This document shows, piece by piece, positions 10,101 through 19,022 of a DNA stretch of 64,000 nt. The stretch is from G963422595 sp963422595 (GTDB lineage: Bacteria > Pseudomonadota > Gammaproteobacteria > UBA4575), in contig OY730298.1 in NCBI GenBank assembly GCA_963422595.1, positions 1,116,001 to 1,180,000 on the forward strand, written 5' to 3'. Positions within the stretch are counted from its first letter, which is position 1, and each line of letters begins with the position of its first letter. The position numbers and the translations under genes are program-made. The notes under the pieces were generated by a model. That model did no database searches. It was not told the origin of the DNA and worked only from the letters and a program-made list of their open reading frames with translations.

Positions 10101-10455
10101 TGCCGTGATCGAGCTTAACTTCGCCCAAAGTAAAAAGGTGCTCGATCTGCTCAAGCGCCAAGCATTAAATCACTCGGATATTGACGAGGGAGCGGCAAAC
10201 TATGTGAATGACGCAACCAAGCAAGGCCGCAACATGGAGCACTATCAACACTTGCTGGCGGTTGCAGTGGACAGCATCGCTGGCAAGAGCGAAGAGAAAG
10301 GCGTGGAAAGCCTGTTCACTAAAGGCGGCACGGTGCTCACGGCAACAAGCAGTCAGGGTATCGAAGACTTTGCCGTGGTTTCCTACCTGATACTCGTTGA
10401 CCAAGACAGCACGGTGCTCTTTAGTTCAAATTCGGGAAAGGAGGAGAACGGATGA
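7156..10455 (+). CDS. SNF2/HepA-type superfamily 2 helicase with amino-terminal PLD-like region
   Basis: This is a 1099-residue ATP-dependent DNA translocase or helicase. The amino-terminal ~180 residues resemble the phospholipase D-like domain often fused to these enzymes (HGSATLTPTGLGEVRSNG), but the HxK catalytic signature is not intact. The helicase core shows Walker A ADSVGLGKTFEA (about residue 256), the DEAH-type box VIDESHNFRNN (about 346), motif III LMLSATPVNNR, and the carboxy lobe with TDCISEGQNLQDC and HWNPVRIIQRFGRVDRLGS (motif VI arginines). The start is GTG at 7156 with an upstream AGGGG. Its stop overlaps the DUF4391 start by 4 bases. It likely remodels or translocates DNA for the adjacent restriction module. 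Confidence 0.9.
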   Translation: MLLDNRDNGYVGNELKKRSFEGSKLAVLSSLFTIYGYAALRKELGKLSDSRLLLTDWQSQTLQSLVGTETEVRLTNQLNQRRIARECAKWIRGKVEVKASHEPHQSSQNLIHLIANGSGDHFAVHGSATLTPTGLGEVRSNGLQMNTGISDAETTQQLLAWFDGIWSDEAGAMDVRKELLERLDFIAADQPASFVYFLTLYNIFKDFLEDIDEENIIRSKTGFKDTLVWNKLYKFQKDGVLGAIDKLEKHNGCIIADSVGLGKTFEALAIIKYYELRNDRVLVLCPKKLRDNWTMYTINDKRNLLSNDRFNYDVLNHTDLSRLKGFSGEINLETLNWSNYDLIVIDESHNFRNNPNRADRQTRYERLLNDIIRSGVRTKILMLSATPVNNRMNDLKNQVAFITEGRDDAFNDVGIRSIYSTLRLAQKQFNQWVKQSVESRTTATLLDSMSFDYFKLLDVVTIARSRKHIEKYYGTADIGEFPTRLPPKNIYADIDLANDFPPLREVNKTIRRLSLAGYSPLKFVRNDKKEEYARRYDKAVGAGASVFKQIDREESLVHLMRVNLLKRMESSIRSFRLTVDKLNNQIEVLLSKIEEHESGDIDALSIEDIHDFELDSPELEPYMIGNKTKVLLQDMDLIHFKQELEADRVLLTSIAEAAKDISAERDAKLDQLKATVTEKISKPLNAGNRKVIVFTAFADTAQYLYGHLAQWAKQEMNIDSALVTGGGTSKTTVTGIGSELNSILTAFSPVSKERDKIDPNVTAEIDLLIATDCISEGQNLQDCDTLINYDIHWNPVRIIQRFGRVDRLGSKNEQIQLINFWPNMELDEYINLEARVSGRMVLLDISATGEENVIDENAKEMNDLEYRRKQLQQLKEAVVDLEDMAGGVSITDLTLNDFRMDLSDYMNRNRPDEFEKSQNLHALERAPIGQYAAVTLDDSLAEEGLKSGVIFCLKNIRTGAQAVQVDDNYPLAPYFLVYVSDDAVIELNFAQSKKVLDLLKRQALNHSDIDEGAANYVNDATKQGRNMEHYQHLLAVAVDSIAGKSEEKGVESLFTKGGTVLTATSSQGIEDFAVVSYLILVDQDSTVLFSSNSGKEENG

Positions 10456-11249
10456 TTCAGTCCTTCGATGACTTCCTTGAGCATCTGGATATCCCAAATT
10501 CTTGCAGGCTCGATAAGCCCGTATTCAAGAAACTGTTCTTGGACTCTTCTGATGGAAAAATGGGCGTGCTCGATGCTACAGATAAAAAGTGCCTAAAAGA
10601 TGATGTGGTGCGGGTACGATGGCTCTACATGCTCAAACCCAGCACGATCAATATCGCTGCTTACGGTGATGACATACGCGAATACCCAGAGGTGGCCGTG
10701 CTCCATGTCGAATTGAGCAATCCCAGCCGCGCGGCGCGTATCGCGCACTTTATCAACCGCTCGATCCCGTATCCCCTTGTCCTGCTATTTACAATTGACA
10801 TAGACGTCAGCACCAGCATGTCCATCAGTCTGGCAGACAAGCGGATTAATCAGGCAGACAAGGAAAAATGGGTGCTGGAAGATTCCGTGAATTCCGGCTG
10901 GCTTAACTTCGATGACCAGTCTGCACCGGAAAAAGAGTTTCTGGGCAGCCTCAAGATCACCGCTTTGCCGTTCACAAATTTCTGGCACTTCTATCAAGCC
11001 CTTATGGAGCGTGTAATTGCAATCAACTGTGCGATCCATAGCGGTGACTTCAAGCTGGATGTCCACGGCAGCACGGATCAAAGTGCTGGCCGCTTGGAGA
11101 AGCTGCGCGAGCTTGAGAAGCTGGATGTTCAGAAGACCGAGCTTGCCAACAAACTGAAGAAACAGAAACAAATGGGCAGGCAGGTCGAGCTGAATACGAA
11201 GGTAAAAAATATTAACGACAGGATTGCTGAAATCAAAGGCAGCCTTTAA
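10452..11249 (+). CDS. DUF4391 family protein
   Basis: This is a 265-residue protein resembling DUF4391. The segments KPSTINIAAYGDDIREYPEVAVLHVEL and IPYPLVLLFTID are characteristic. The carboxy terminus is a lysine-rich coiled coil (about residues 215-262, LANKLKKQKQMGRQVELNTKV). Members usually lie between a SNF2-like helicase and a type III-like methyltransferase, as here. The function is unknown to me; a structural or adaptor role joining helicase and modification subunit is an inference. It overlaps the helicase stop (ATGA), so translation is coupled. Confidence 0.8.
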   Translation: MIQSFDDFLEHLDIPNSCRLDKPVFKKLFLDSSDGKMGVLDATDKKCLKDDVVRVRWLYMLKPSTINIAAYGDDIREYPEVAVLHVELSNPSRAARIAHFINRSIPYPLVLLFTIDIDVSTSMSISLADKRINQADKEKWVLEDSVNSGWLNFDDQSAPEKEFLGSLKITALPFTNFWHFYQALMERVIAINCAIHSGDFKLDVHGSTDQSAGRLEKLRELEKLDVQKTELANKLKKQKQMGRQVELNTKVKNINDRIAEIKGSL

Positions 11250-11271
11250 ACAGAATAGTGAACGCTAAATC

Positions 11272-13185
11272 ATGGGAAGCAGAATGAAGAAAGTACAACC
11301 GGAAGAAGGCGAAAGTGCCGACATCGTTTCAGAGAACATCGAACGATTGAGAGACCTGTTTCCCGATGCGTTCACAGAGGGCGGAGTCAATTTTGATGTA
11401 CTTCGTCAATTACTTGGTGATGCTAAGGTGCTGGACGAGGGCCAAGAGAAATATGGCCTCAATTGGCACGGCAAGAAAAAGGCTCGCCAGATCGCCCTTA
11501 TGCCATCCACGGGGACGTTGCTACCGTGTCGTGAAGAGAGTGTCGATTGGGATACTACCAAAAACCTGTTTATCGAGGGCGACAATCTCGAAGTGCTGAA
11601 GCTGCTTCAGAAGAGTTACGCCAACAAGGTCAAGATGATCTATATCGACCCGCCGTATAACACAGGTGGAGAGTTCATCTATCCAGATAAATTTCAAGAA
11701 AATCTAGACACGTATCTTCGATATACAGGACAAATAGACGATGAGGGATTAGATCTGTCGTCAAATACAGAGTCAACAGGCCGAAAACATACAAACTGGA
11801 TAAATATGATGTATCCACGGCTTAAAGTGGCCAAGAACCTACTAAAGAGCGATGGCCTTGTTTTTGTGTCAATTGACGATAACGAAGTTCACAATCTTCG
11901 CCATATCTGCGACGAAATATTCGGCGCAGAGAATTTCGTAGACCCTATTGTTTGGAAGAAACGCTACGGCGGCGGGGCAAAAGAAAAGTACCTTGTCGCT
12001 CTGCATGAGTACACACTGGTGTACTGCAAAGACAAATCACTTTTAGAGAATCTATATATTCCGCTAAGTGAGGAATCCATAGCTAGATACTACAAAAGTA
12101 CTGACGAAAATGAAGTACAGCGAGGACCGTATAGAACGCACCCCCTTGAGGCGATGCAGAGCTTTGACGAGCGAGAAAATCTCAAATTTCCCATTCCGGC
12201 GCCCGATGGCGCGGAAGTGTGGCCAAAGAGACAATGGCGCTGGGGAAAGGATCGAGTAGCGGAAGCGTTGCAAAACAATGAAATTGAGTTTTCGAAGACG
12301 GCAAGTGGGGATTGGGTGCTGTCCTCTAAACAATACTTAAAGGATGAAGACGGGAATATCAGAAAGACAAAACCGTTCTCCATAATTGATGATGTCTATA
12401 CACAACATGGAACAAACGAGATTGTCAAGATATTTGGTAACGCAAAGATATTCGGGTTCCCCAAACCTTCGGAGCTTTTAGTCAAGCTGATAACTATCGG
12501 GTTAAATTATAGCGATGATGAAATAGTTCTCGACTTTTTCGCAGGGTCGGCATCGACCGCTCATGCGATATTGAAACTAAATGCCGGAGACAAGGGAAAA
12601 CGCCGATACATTTTGGTGCAGTTACCAGAGCCCTGCGACGAAAAGTCAGACGCATATAAGGCAGGTTACAAAACCATAGCCGATATTGGAAAAGATAGAA
12701 TCAAAAGATCGACTGAACTACTTCGGAAGACAGTTGATTTGGACAACGTCGATTGTGGCTTTAAAGTCCTCAAGTTATCTAGCTCGAATGTAAATAAGTG
12801 GAATCCGGATCGTACTGACCTAGAAGAGAGCCTGCTGTCGCAACAAGAGCATCTGATTGAGGGAAGATCGCAGCAAGATATTCTCTACGAATTACTGCTA
12901 AAGCGCGGCGTCGATTTGGCTGTTCCTATTCAGAGCCGCAGCGTCAGTGGCAAGGAGCTGCATAGTATCGGCTATGGTGTGCTGCTTGCCTGTCTTGATG
13001 AATCTATTACCAAGGATCAAGTCGAGGAAATTGGCCAAGGTATCGTCGAGTGGCATCGAGAGCTTGCGCCGAGTTCAGATACCCATGTCTTCTTCCGTGA
13101 TAGCGCGTTCAGCGACGACGTTTCGAAAACCAACATGGCAGCTATTCTGGAGCAGAACGGCATAAACCATGTGCGCAGCTTGTAG
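11272..13185 (+). CDS. Type III-like site-specific DNA adenine methyltransferase (Mod)
   Basis: This is a 637-residue beta-class N6-adenine methyltransferase. The catalytic motif IV IDPPYNTGGEF is at about residues 125-135, and the SAM-binding motif I LDFFAGSASTAHAI comes late (about 420). That order defines the beta class used by type III Mod proteins. The variable region between them is the expected target-recognition area. It lies 12 bases before the Res-like gene. In type III systems Mod gives sequence specificity and, with Res, cleavage of unmodified DNA. The start could be ATG 11272 or 11284. An intact frame argues for function. Confidence 0.93.
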   Translation: MGSRMKKVQPEEGESADIVSENIERLRDLFPDAFTEGGVNFDVLRQLLGDAKVLDEGQEKYGLNWHGKKKARQIALMPSTGTLLPCREESVDWDTTKNLFIEGDNLEVLKLLQKSYANKVKMIYIDPPYNTGGEFIYPDKFQENLDTYLRYTGQIDDEGLDLSSNTESTGRKHTNWINMMYPRLKVAKNLLKSDGLVFVSIDDNEVHNLRHICDEIFGAENFVDPIVWKKRYGGGAKEKYLVALHEYTLVYCKDKSLLENLYIPLSEESIARYYKSTDENEVQRGPYRTHPLEAMQSFDERENLKFPIPAPDGAEVWPKRQWRWGKDRVAEALQNNEIEFSKTASGDWVLSSKQYLKDEDGNIRKTKPFSIIDDVYTQHGTNEIVKIFGNAKIFGFPKPSELLVKLITIGLNYSDDEIVLDFFAGSASTAHAILKLNAGDKGKRRYILVQLPEPCDEKSDAYKAGYKTIADIGKDRIKRSTELLRKTVDLDNVDCGFKVLKLSSSNVNKWNPDRTDLEESLLSQQEHLIEGRSQQDILYELLLKRGVDLAVPIQSRSVSGKELHSIGYGVLLACLDESITKDQVEEIGQGIVEWHRELAPSSDTHVFFRDSAFSDDVSKTNMAAILEQNGINHVRSL

Positions 13186-13197
13186 GGAGAATGCCTG

Positions 13198-16100
13198 ATG
13201 AAGCTGCATTTTGAAGACGATCTGGACTATCAAAAAGCCGCAATAGAGTCGGTCGTCAGTTTGTTCAAGGGGCAGGAAATTTCCCGCTCCGAATTTACTG
13301 TGACGTTCCAGCCCTACTCTTACATAAAGGGCAGCCCCAGCTTATCTTTGGGTATGGAGGCAAGCCAACTCGGTATCGGCAATAGACTGGTGCTTGTCGA
13401 TGAGGAAATTGAAGAGAACCTGCGCAAGGTGCAGCTCCAGAATGGCTTGCGTCCCACTGAGAAACTGGCCAGCGGTGACTTTACCGTTGAAATGGAGACC
13501 GGAACGGGCAAGACCTATGTCTATTTGCGCACGATTTTCGAGCTGAACAAGAACTACGGCTTCACAAAGTTTGTGATTGTCGTGCCGTCCATTGCAATTA
13601 AGGAGGGTACTTATAAAACGCTGCAAATCACACAAGAGCACTTCGAAGGCTTGTATCCAAAGGCCAAGGGCTACGAATACTTCCTTTACAATTCTTCGAA
13701 GCTGGGACAGGTTCGCAACTTCGCCACCAGCTCCAATATCCAGATCATGGTCACGACGGTCGGCGCGATCAACAAGAGGGATGTCAACAACCTCTACAAG
13801 GAGAACGAGAATACGGGTGGCGAAAAGCCAATTGATCTTGTTTGTGCCACGAACCCGATCATTATCGTCGATGAGCCGCAAAGCGTTGACGGTGGCCTGA
13901 CGGGTAAAGGCAAAGAAGCGCTCACCGCAATGAACCCGCTATGTACCCTGCGTTATTCCGCCACCCATGTGGATAAGCATCACATGACATTCCGTTTAGA
14001 CGCTGTGGATGCCTATGAGCGTGGATTGGTAAAGCAGATTGAGGTGGCGTCACTCCAGATCGACAGTGGGCACAACAATCCCTATATCCGATTGGACTCA
14101 ACACATAACAGGCAAGGATCAATCACGGCCAAGGTCGAGGTGGATGTCCAGCGCGGCCAAAATGTCCGGCGTGAATTCCTCACCGTAGAGGACGGCGATG
14201 ATCTGGAGCAGATCACTGGCCGCTCCATCTACGAGAACATGCAGATCGGTACCATTACCTGCGGAAAGGGCAATGAGTCCATTGAGGTTAAAGGCGACGG
14301 CTTCGGTCAACTACTCAGGCCAGGCGATGCCATTGGTGGCGTTGATCCCGACCAGATCAAGCGCATGATGATCCGCCGTACCGTCAAGGAACACTTTGAC
14401 AAGGAGCTGATGTTCGCAGCGAACAAGAAGCCGATCAAAGTGCTTAGCCTGTTCTTTATTGATAGCGTCCAGCACTACCGCCAATACGACGAAGACGGTA
14501 ATGAACTCAAGGGGAAATACGCCCTAATGTTCGAAGAAGAATACCGCAAGCTGGCCAAGTCGGCGGATGCGACGGAAGTCCACAACGGCTATTTCTCCAT
14601 CGACAAGACAGGCCGATCCATAGAGACCGCCGAGAACAATAAGGCAAACCGCGATAATGCAGAGCGGGCATACAACCTGATTATGAAAGAGAAGGAAAAA
14701 CTACTGAGCTTTGATACCAAGCTGAAGTTTATTTTCTCGCATTCTGCGCTTAAGGAAGGCTGGGATAATCCCAACGTATTCCAGATTTGCACGCTTCGTG
14801 ACATGGGCAGTGAGCGGGAGCGTCGCCAGACACTTGGCCGTGGCCTGCGCCTCTGCGTCAACCAGAACGGAGAGCGGCTTCGCGGTAACGATGTGAATAC
14901 ATTGACCGTAATTGCTACGGAAAACTACGAAAAGTTCGCCGAGAACCTGCAAAAAGAGATCGAGCAGGACACGGATATTCGCTTCGGCATTGTTGAGCTG
15001 CATCAATTCGCGACCATCCAGACCGTCAACGATCAGGGTGAAGTTGCACCCTTGGGTGTGGAGCAGTCAGAAAAGGTTTGGCAATTCCTCAAGGATCAGC
15101 AATTCGTGGATACCAAAGGTAAGGTGCAGGACAGTCTCCGCGCGGCGCTGAAAGACGGAAACTTTGGGTTGCCGGAAGAAATCAAGCAGGAACTCGTTAG
15201 TGATCACGGAGAGCAACAGGCGGACATTATTGCCTCGGACATTCAGGGTGTTCTACGCAAGCTGGCTGGCAAGCTGGATATCAAGAACGCCGATGACCGG
15301 AAGATCATTCGAACGCGGGAGGCTGTCCTCGAATCTGATGAATTCCGCCTGCTTTGGGAACGGATCAAGCACAAGACAACCTACCGCGTGGAATTCGACA
15401 ATCCCAAGCTTCTGAATGATTGTGCTGACGCGATAAGGAACTGCCCTCCGATTACCAAAACCCGCGCACAATTCCGAAAGGCGGATATCGCTATTGGCAC
15501 AGGTGGTGTGGGGGTTCAGGAAACCAGTGCCTCCGGCTACACGACAATCCACGAAAATGATATCGAGCTGCCCGATATAATTACCGACTTGCAGGATAAG
15601 ACCCAGCTCACCCGAAAGAGCATCGTTCAGATTCTCAGGGAAAGCCGGAGGCTGCAAGACTTCTTGCGTAACCCTCAGCAATTCATCGACTACTGCTCGG
15701 AGGCGATCAATCGCACCAAACGGCTGGCACTGGTGGATGGAATCAAATACACGAGAATCGGAGACGACCACTTCTACGTGCAGGAACTTTTCGAGCAGGA
15801 AGAGCTGAAAGGCTACCTGAAGAATACGCTGGAAGTACAAAAATCCGTTTACACCCATGTTGTTTATGACTCAGGAGGCGTCGAGAAGTCATTCGCCGAG
15901 GACTTGGAGAAGAACGAAAAGGTGAAGGTCTACGCCAAGCTGCCCGCGTGGTTCAAAGTGCCAACGCCGCTCGGCTCCTACAATCCCGATTGGGCGGTTG
16001 TTGTGGAAGACGATGGTGAGGAAAAGCTCTACTTCGTCGTTGAAACAAAAGGCAGCACATGGTGGGACGATCTACGCCACCTTGAAGGTGCGAAGATCAG

Positions 16101-16203
16101 GTGTGGAGAACGGCACTTTGAAGAAGTCGCTAAGGACACAGAGAACCCAGCCCGTTATATCAAGTCCACGGACGTTGACGGGATGATGGGATACGTGGAA
16201 TAG
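13198..16203 (+). CDS. Type III-like restriction subunit: DEAD-type helicase with PD-ExK nuclease (Res)
   Basis: This is a 1001-residue protein with a superfamily 2 helicase core and carboxy-terminal nuclease. Walker A is METGTGKTYVYL (about residue 100), motif II is IIIVDEPQSVDGG, motif III is LRYSATHV, and motifs V/VI are SHSALKEGWDNPNVFQICTL and ERERRQTLGRGLRLC. Near the end, YNPDWAVVV...YFVVETKGS fits a PD-(D/E)xK nuclease core. With the preceding Mod it makes a complete type III-like restriction pair. The extra SNF2 helicase and DUF4391 gene distinguish this cluster from plain type III systems. Confidence 0.93.
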   Translation: MKLHFEDDLDYQKAAIESVVSLFKGQEISRSEFTVTFQPYSYIKGSPSLSLGMEASQLGIGNRLVLVDEEIEENLRKVQLQNGLRPTEKLASGDFTVEMETGTGKTYVYLRTIFELNKNYGFTKFVIVVPSIAIKEGTYKTLQITQEHFEGLYPKAKGYEYFLYNSSKLGQVRNFATSSNIQIMVTTVGAINKRDVNNLYKENENTGGEKPIDLVCATNPIIIVDEPQSVDGGLTGKGKEALTAMNPLCTLRYSATHVDKHHMTFRLDAVDAYERGLVKQIEVASLQIDSGHNNPYIRLDSTHNRQGSITAKVEVDVQRGQNVRREFLTVEDGDDLEQITGRSIYENMQIGTITCGKGNESIEVKGDGFGQLLRPGDAIGGVDPDQIKRMMIRRTVKEHFDKELMFAANKKPIKVLSLFFIDSVQHYRQYDEDGNELKGKYALMFEEEYRKLAKSADATEVHNGYFSIDKTGRSIETAENNKANRDNAERAYNLIMKEKEKLLSFDTKLKFIFSHSALKEGWDNPNVFQICTLRDMGSERERRQTLGRGLRLCVNQNGERLRGNDVNTLTVIATENYEKFAENLQKEIEQDTDIRFGIVELHQFATIQTVNDQGEVAPLGVEQSEKVWQFLKDQQFVDTKGKVQDSLRAALKDGNFGLPEEIKQELVSDHGEQQADIIASDIQGVLRKLAGKLDIKNADDRKIIRTREAVLESDEFRLLWERIKHKTTYRVEFDNPKLLNDCADAIRNCPPITKTRAQFRKADIAIGTGGVGVQETSASGYTTIHENDIELPDIITDLQDKTQLTRKSIVQILRESRRLQDFLRNPQQFIDYCSEAINRTKRLALVDGIKYTRIGDDHFYVQELFEQEELKGYLKNTLEVQKSVYTHVVYDSGGVEKSFAEDLEKNEKVKVYAKLPAWFKVPTPLGSYNPDWAVVVEDDGEEKLYFVVETKGSTWWDDLRHLEGAKIRCGERHFEEVAKDTENPARYIKSTDVDGMMGYVE

Positions 16204-16216
16204 GAAGGCAGAAATT

Positions 16217-16785
16217 GATGGCTACATACGCAGAAAAATTGTCGCCGAAATTGTCGATCAGCTACATACAGAGCCGACTCTTGGTCACCTAAAGGTCCAA
16301 AAGCTCATTTTTCTTTGCCAAAAGACACGGGACATGCAATTGCCTACCAACTTCTTGCAGCATGCGGCGGGGCCGTATGACTCAAAAATGGCTCGCTCGA
16401 TAGACAAGCAATTACGCGACAAGCAATGGTTCGACTATAGGAAGAACGAGCTGCATAAATATCAACCTCTCAACGATTCTGGTTCTCACAAGAATGACTT
16501 CGAAAAGTATTTTGCAGACCATCTGTCCGCGATTTCCCGCATTATTGATTTGTTTAGGCGAGCCAGATCGGAAGAAATGGAAGCTGTGGCGACCTTATAC
16601 GCTTGTTGGGAAGAGCTTCTACAATCCGGCACTGACATTTCCAATGATTTGCTAACGAGTAAGTTCTTGCATGGTCTGAGTAGAAAAGCAGATTTCCTGT
16701 CGAGAAGCTGGAAAAGACAATTTCGTGGATGACCGAAAACGGAATTGTGCCGCGTACATCGGTATCAGGAGAATTGGTTCAATGA
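16217..16785 (+). pseudogene. Frameshifted small helical protein (two single-base lesions)
   Basis: Three reading frames have to be joined to give one protein. ATG 16217 with a good GGAAGG site begins MATYAEK. Adding one A to the A5 run near 16232 continues as IVAEIVDQL...HLKVQKLIFLCQ, AAGPYDSKM and VATLYACWEELLQ. Adding one T near 16692 continues VEKLEKTISWMTENGIVPR to a stop at 16785. The pattern QKLIFL / AAGPYD / ATLYAxW is one I associate with a helical domain found with type I specificity subunits; that assignment is tentative. Both lesions lie in homopolymers, so sequencing error is as likely as true decay. Confidence 0.55.
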
Positions 16786-16820
16786 GTTATTAGAAAGAAC
16801 GAGGCATTTGAGGAAGAGAT

Positions 16821-17999
16821 ATGAGTTCGGCACTTTCAAGGCTTATTAAAAATTTACCGCTTGCATCATTGGAGGCGTATTTTACGACTGTCCATAGCGA
16901 GGCGGTCGAAGACCTTGATTGGGAAGAAGATGCTTCGTCGATCAAAAAGACATTGCTTGAAATTACCGAAAACATCAATGGGGAAACTCTGGCGCTCTTA
17001 ATATCTGATGCGGAACGAATAGATTTACTCACGGATGAGCTGGGTCAGAATATTCTCAAGCATTTTATTGCTGATAACGAGCTTGAAGACTATTTCTCTC
17101 TTGAAAATGAATACGACCGGGTCTTGTGGTTATTTTTGAAAGACACCGGACGTTTTTTGCAGGTTGAAGATAGTTGGTATACCGATACTAAAAGACAGGG
17201 ACGGATGTGGGAGGCTTTTGTTGGGCCAGAAAAGGCTTCGATTAGCACTGGCACTCAACACTTGGAGGAATTCAAGGCCAAGTTAATGGAGTTGTTTCGA
17301 GCCGTGGGGAGTATCAAAGTCGATGTCTATGAAAGGACGCGCACAGACGGCGAAGAGAATGAAGTCGAGATAGTACAGATCATGGTTTATCGAGAGGACT
17401 TACCTGCAACTCAGCTTGCCTTTGAAAATAATGACCTTGTCTCGAAAATTGTGCGGCCAGTCAAAGAGGTTGCACTGACGTATGAGCCGGAGAGTGGATA
17501 TATAGAAATCGTCGCAGAAGGAAAGGAGCACCGGAAGGCCATCACTAAATTGTTTTCTGAGAACTTGCTCCAATCACCAATTGACGGTGAAAAAATTCCG
17601 CTAAAACAGTATGACATTCAAAAACTTCTCAATCCGGTTGTTTTATCCTTTGATCCCGAGGATGGCATAGAGTCCGTCAAGGTTACGCTTTTGAAGGTCA
17701 ATCCGCCGGACAGTAATAACAGCGTAACGCTGGATGTTGCAACGAAAGAAGAGCGCAGTATATATGACCTCTCAAAGGAATATTTTGGTGACAATGATCC
17801 TCTTAAATCCGGCTTTCGGTTGAGCCAAGTCATGATCAGCATCAAATTTATGCCCGACCAAGAGAGCCGAAGAGGCAAAATTCTGCACGTCAAAATTAGG
17901 GAGCCGAACGGTTGCGACCTAAAAAGCAAATCGCAAAAAGAAAAATTGATCGGCGATAAGTATCTTGATCGTTGGGAACTGGTTAAAACCCTACAATGA
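16821..17999 (+). CDS. Unrecognised 392-residue protein of the defence cluster
   Basis: I do not recognise this family. The protein is soluble, with no signal peptide or membrane segment. It has an acidic, leucine-rich amino-terminal part (residues ~1-90), then a largely beta-type region (VDVYERTRTDGEENEVEIVQIMVYREDLP, and PVVLSFDPEDGIESVKVTLLKVN). It starts 35 bases after the frameshifted gene with an AGGAAGAG site. Its stop overlaps the next gene (ATGA), which implies coupled expression and possibly a complex with that product. Position between a restriction module and a ubiquitin-like operon suggests defence, by inference only. Confidence 0.6.
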   Translation: MSSALSRLIKNLPLASLEAYFTTVHSEAVEDLDWEEDASSIKKTLLEITENINGETLALLISDAERIDLLTDELGQNILKHFIADNELEDYFSLENEYDRVLWLFLKDTGRFLQVEDSWYTDTKRQGRMWEAFVGPEKASISTGTQHLEEFKAKLMELFRAVGSIKVDVYERTRTDGEENEVEIVQIMVYREDLPATQLAFENNDLVSKIVRPVKEVALTYEPESGYIEIVAEGKEHRKAITKLFSENLLQSPIDGEKIPLKQYDIQKLLNPVVLSFDPEDGIESVKVTLLKVNPPDSNNSVTLDVATKEERSIYDLSKEYFGDNDPLKSGFRLSQVMISIKFMPDQESRRGKILHVKIREPNGCDLKSKSQKEKLIGDKYLDRWELVKTLQ

Positions 18000-18919
18000 G
18001 TACGCCGCCCAAGAAATTAGTCGTAGAGCAACTGTTCAGAATTGCTTCTATTCCGGCCGCTTCGATAAAGAGAAAGATTGCGCGGGAGAATTTTGGGGAT
18101 GATTGCGAATTCTTGCTCAATGAAAACGCCTTAATTTGCTTTAAAAATCTCAAAGATATCGAAGTGGTTGACGGCGACCATTCACATATTGCGGAAATCG
18201 AGAGGCGAGACGGGAAAAACATGTATTTTTCCTCGTCGGACGGTTGGGTGGCTGTGCTGGATGAAGATATAGCCTTATACCGAATCAATTTCGAATGGCT
18301 TGTTCGCCAAATCATGAGGGCTTTGGATGTCGCGGATCGCCATAATCCCAGGGTTTTACTTGAAGACCGGATATGGCTGCTAGGGAAACATCGAATTGAG
18401 AAGCAGATCATTCATATCATCATCACGCGGAACATTGCGCTAAGTTCGGTATACGAACCACTAACACAACACTTAAATAAGCAGCATAAAGGCCGAGAGC
18501 CTGCGATGATACTGACTATGGATAACCATATTCCAGAACATTTTACTTTGCCGGGTCAAAATGTACTGGTACGGCTTGAGGAAGCCATGCTTATTGAAAG
18601 CGAACATTTTGAGCTAAATTTACCGATGTTGGCCCGCAAGATGGGCGGCAGTGTTACAACATCAGGGTTCAGTAACGGATTTCGAACACTGCACTCCAAC
18701 GGTAAGACTTACAACTTCTCTAAACTCCAGAGTGAGGCCATGGAGTTTATGGATGGACAAGGGAAACCGGCCCATCAGACTGAAATCCTTGCCCAGACCA
18801 GCTCGCAAGAGGGCAATAAACTACGTGTCTTGTTCAAGGGAAAAGGCGGCAAGGTGCATGAAGCATGGAATGAAATTATAAAAAACGATGGGCGTGGAAA
18901 TTATTGGCTTGAATACTAA
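17996..18919 (+). CDS. Unrecognised 307-residue protein with probable winged-helix end
   Basis: The function is not recognised. The amino-terminal two thirds are mixed alpha/beta without a known motif (SSSDGWVAVLDEDIALYRINFEWL, RIWLLGKHRIEKQIIHIIITRN). The last ~80 residues (GFRTLHSNGKTYNFSKLQSEAMEFM, then NKLRVLFKGKGG...WNEIIKNDGRGNYWLEY) look like a small winged-helix DNA-binding fold. It is translationally coupled to the preceding 392-residue gene by an ATGA overlap. The pair may act as a unit. A roughly 160-bp intergenic gap with a repeat array follows. Confidence 0.6.
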   Translation: MSTPPKKLVVEQLFRIASIPAASIKRKIARENFGDDCEFLLNENALICFKNLKDIEVVDGDHSHIAEIERRDGKNMYFSSSDGWVAVLDEDIALYRINFEWLVRQIMRALDVADRHNPRVLLEDRIWLLGKHRIEKQIIHIIITRNIALSSVYEPLTQHLNKQHKGREPAMILTMDNHIPEHFTLPGQNVLVRLEEAMLIESEHFELNLPMLARKMGGSVTTSGFSNGFRTLHSNGKTYNFSKLQSEAMEFMDGQGKPAHQTEILAQTSSQEGNKLRVLFKGKGGKVHEAWNEIIKNDGRGNYWLEY

Positions 18920-18981
18920 ACGGCGGTTCCAGAGATTCCGCAAAATAAATATGATCAAAAAATAGACATTTTTTTAAAAAA

Positions 18982-19022
18982 TCACCCCTATTTTCACCCC
19001 TCCATCACCCCGATTCACCCCC
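18982..19022 (+). promoter_or_regulatory. Four phased CACCCC repeats upstream of the ubiquitin-like operon
   Basis: TCACCCC occurs four times, with CACCCC at 18983, 18995, 19006 and 19016. The spacing of 12, 11 and 10 bases is about one helical turn, so the sites lie on one face of the DNA. They sit about 60-100 bases before the ATG of the poly-UBL/E2 gene. This looks like an array for a regulator, though a low-complexity C-rich tract is the alternative. An A/T-rich block (18957-18981) precedes it. Confidence 0.45.
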
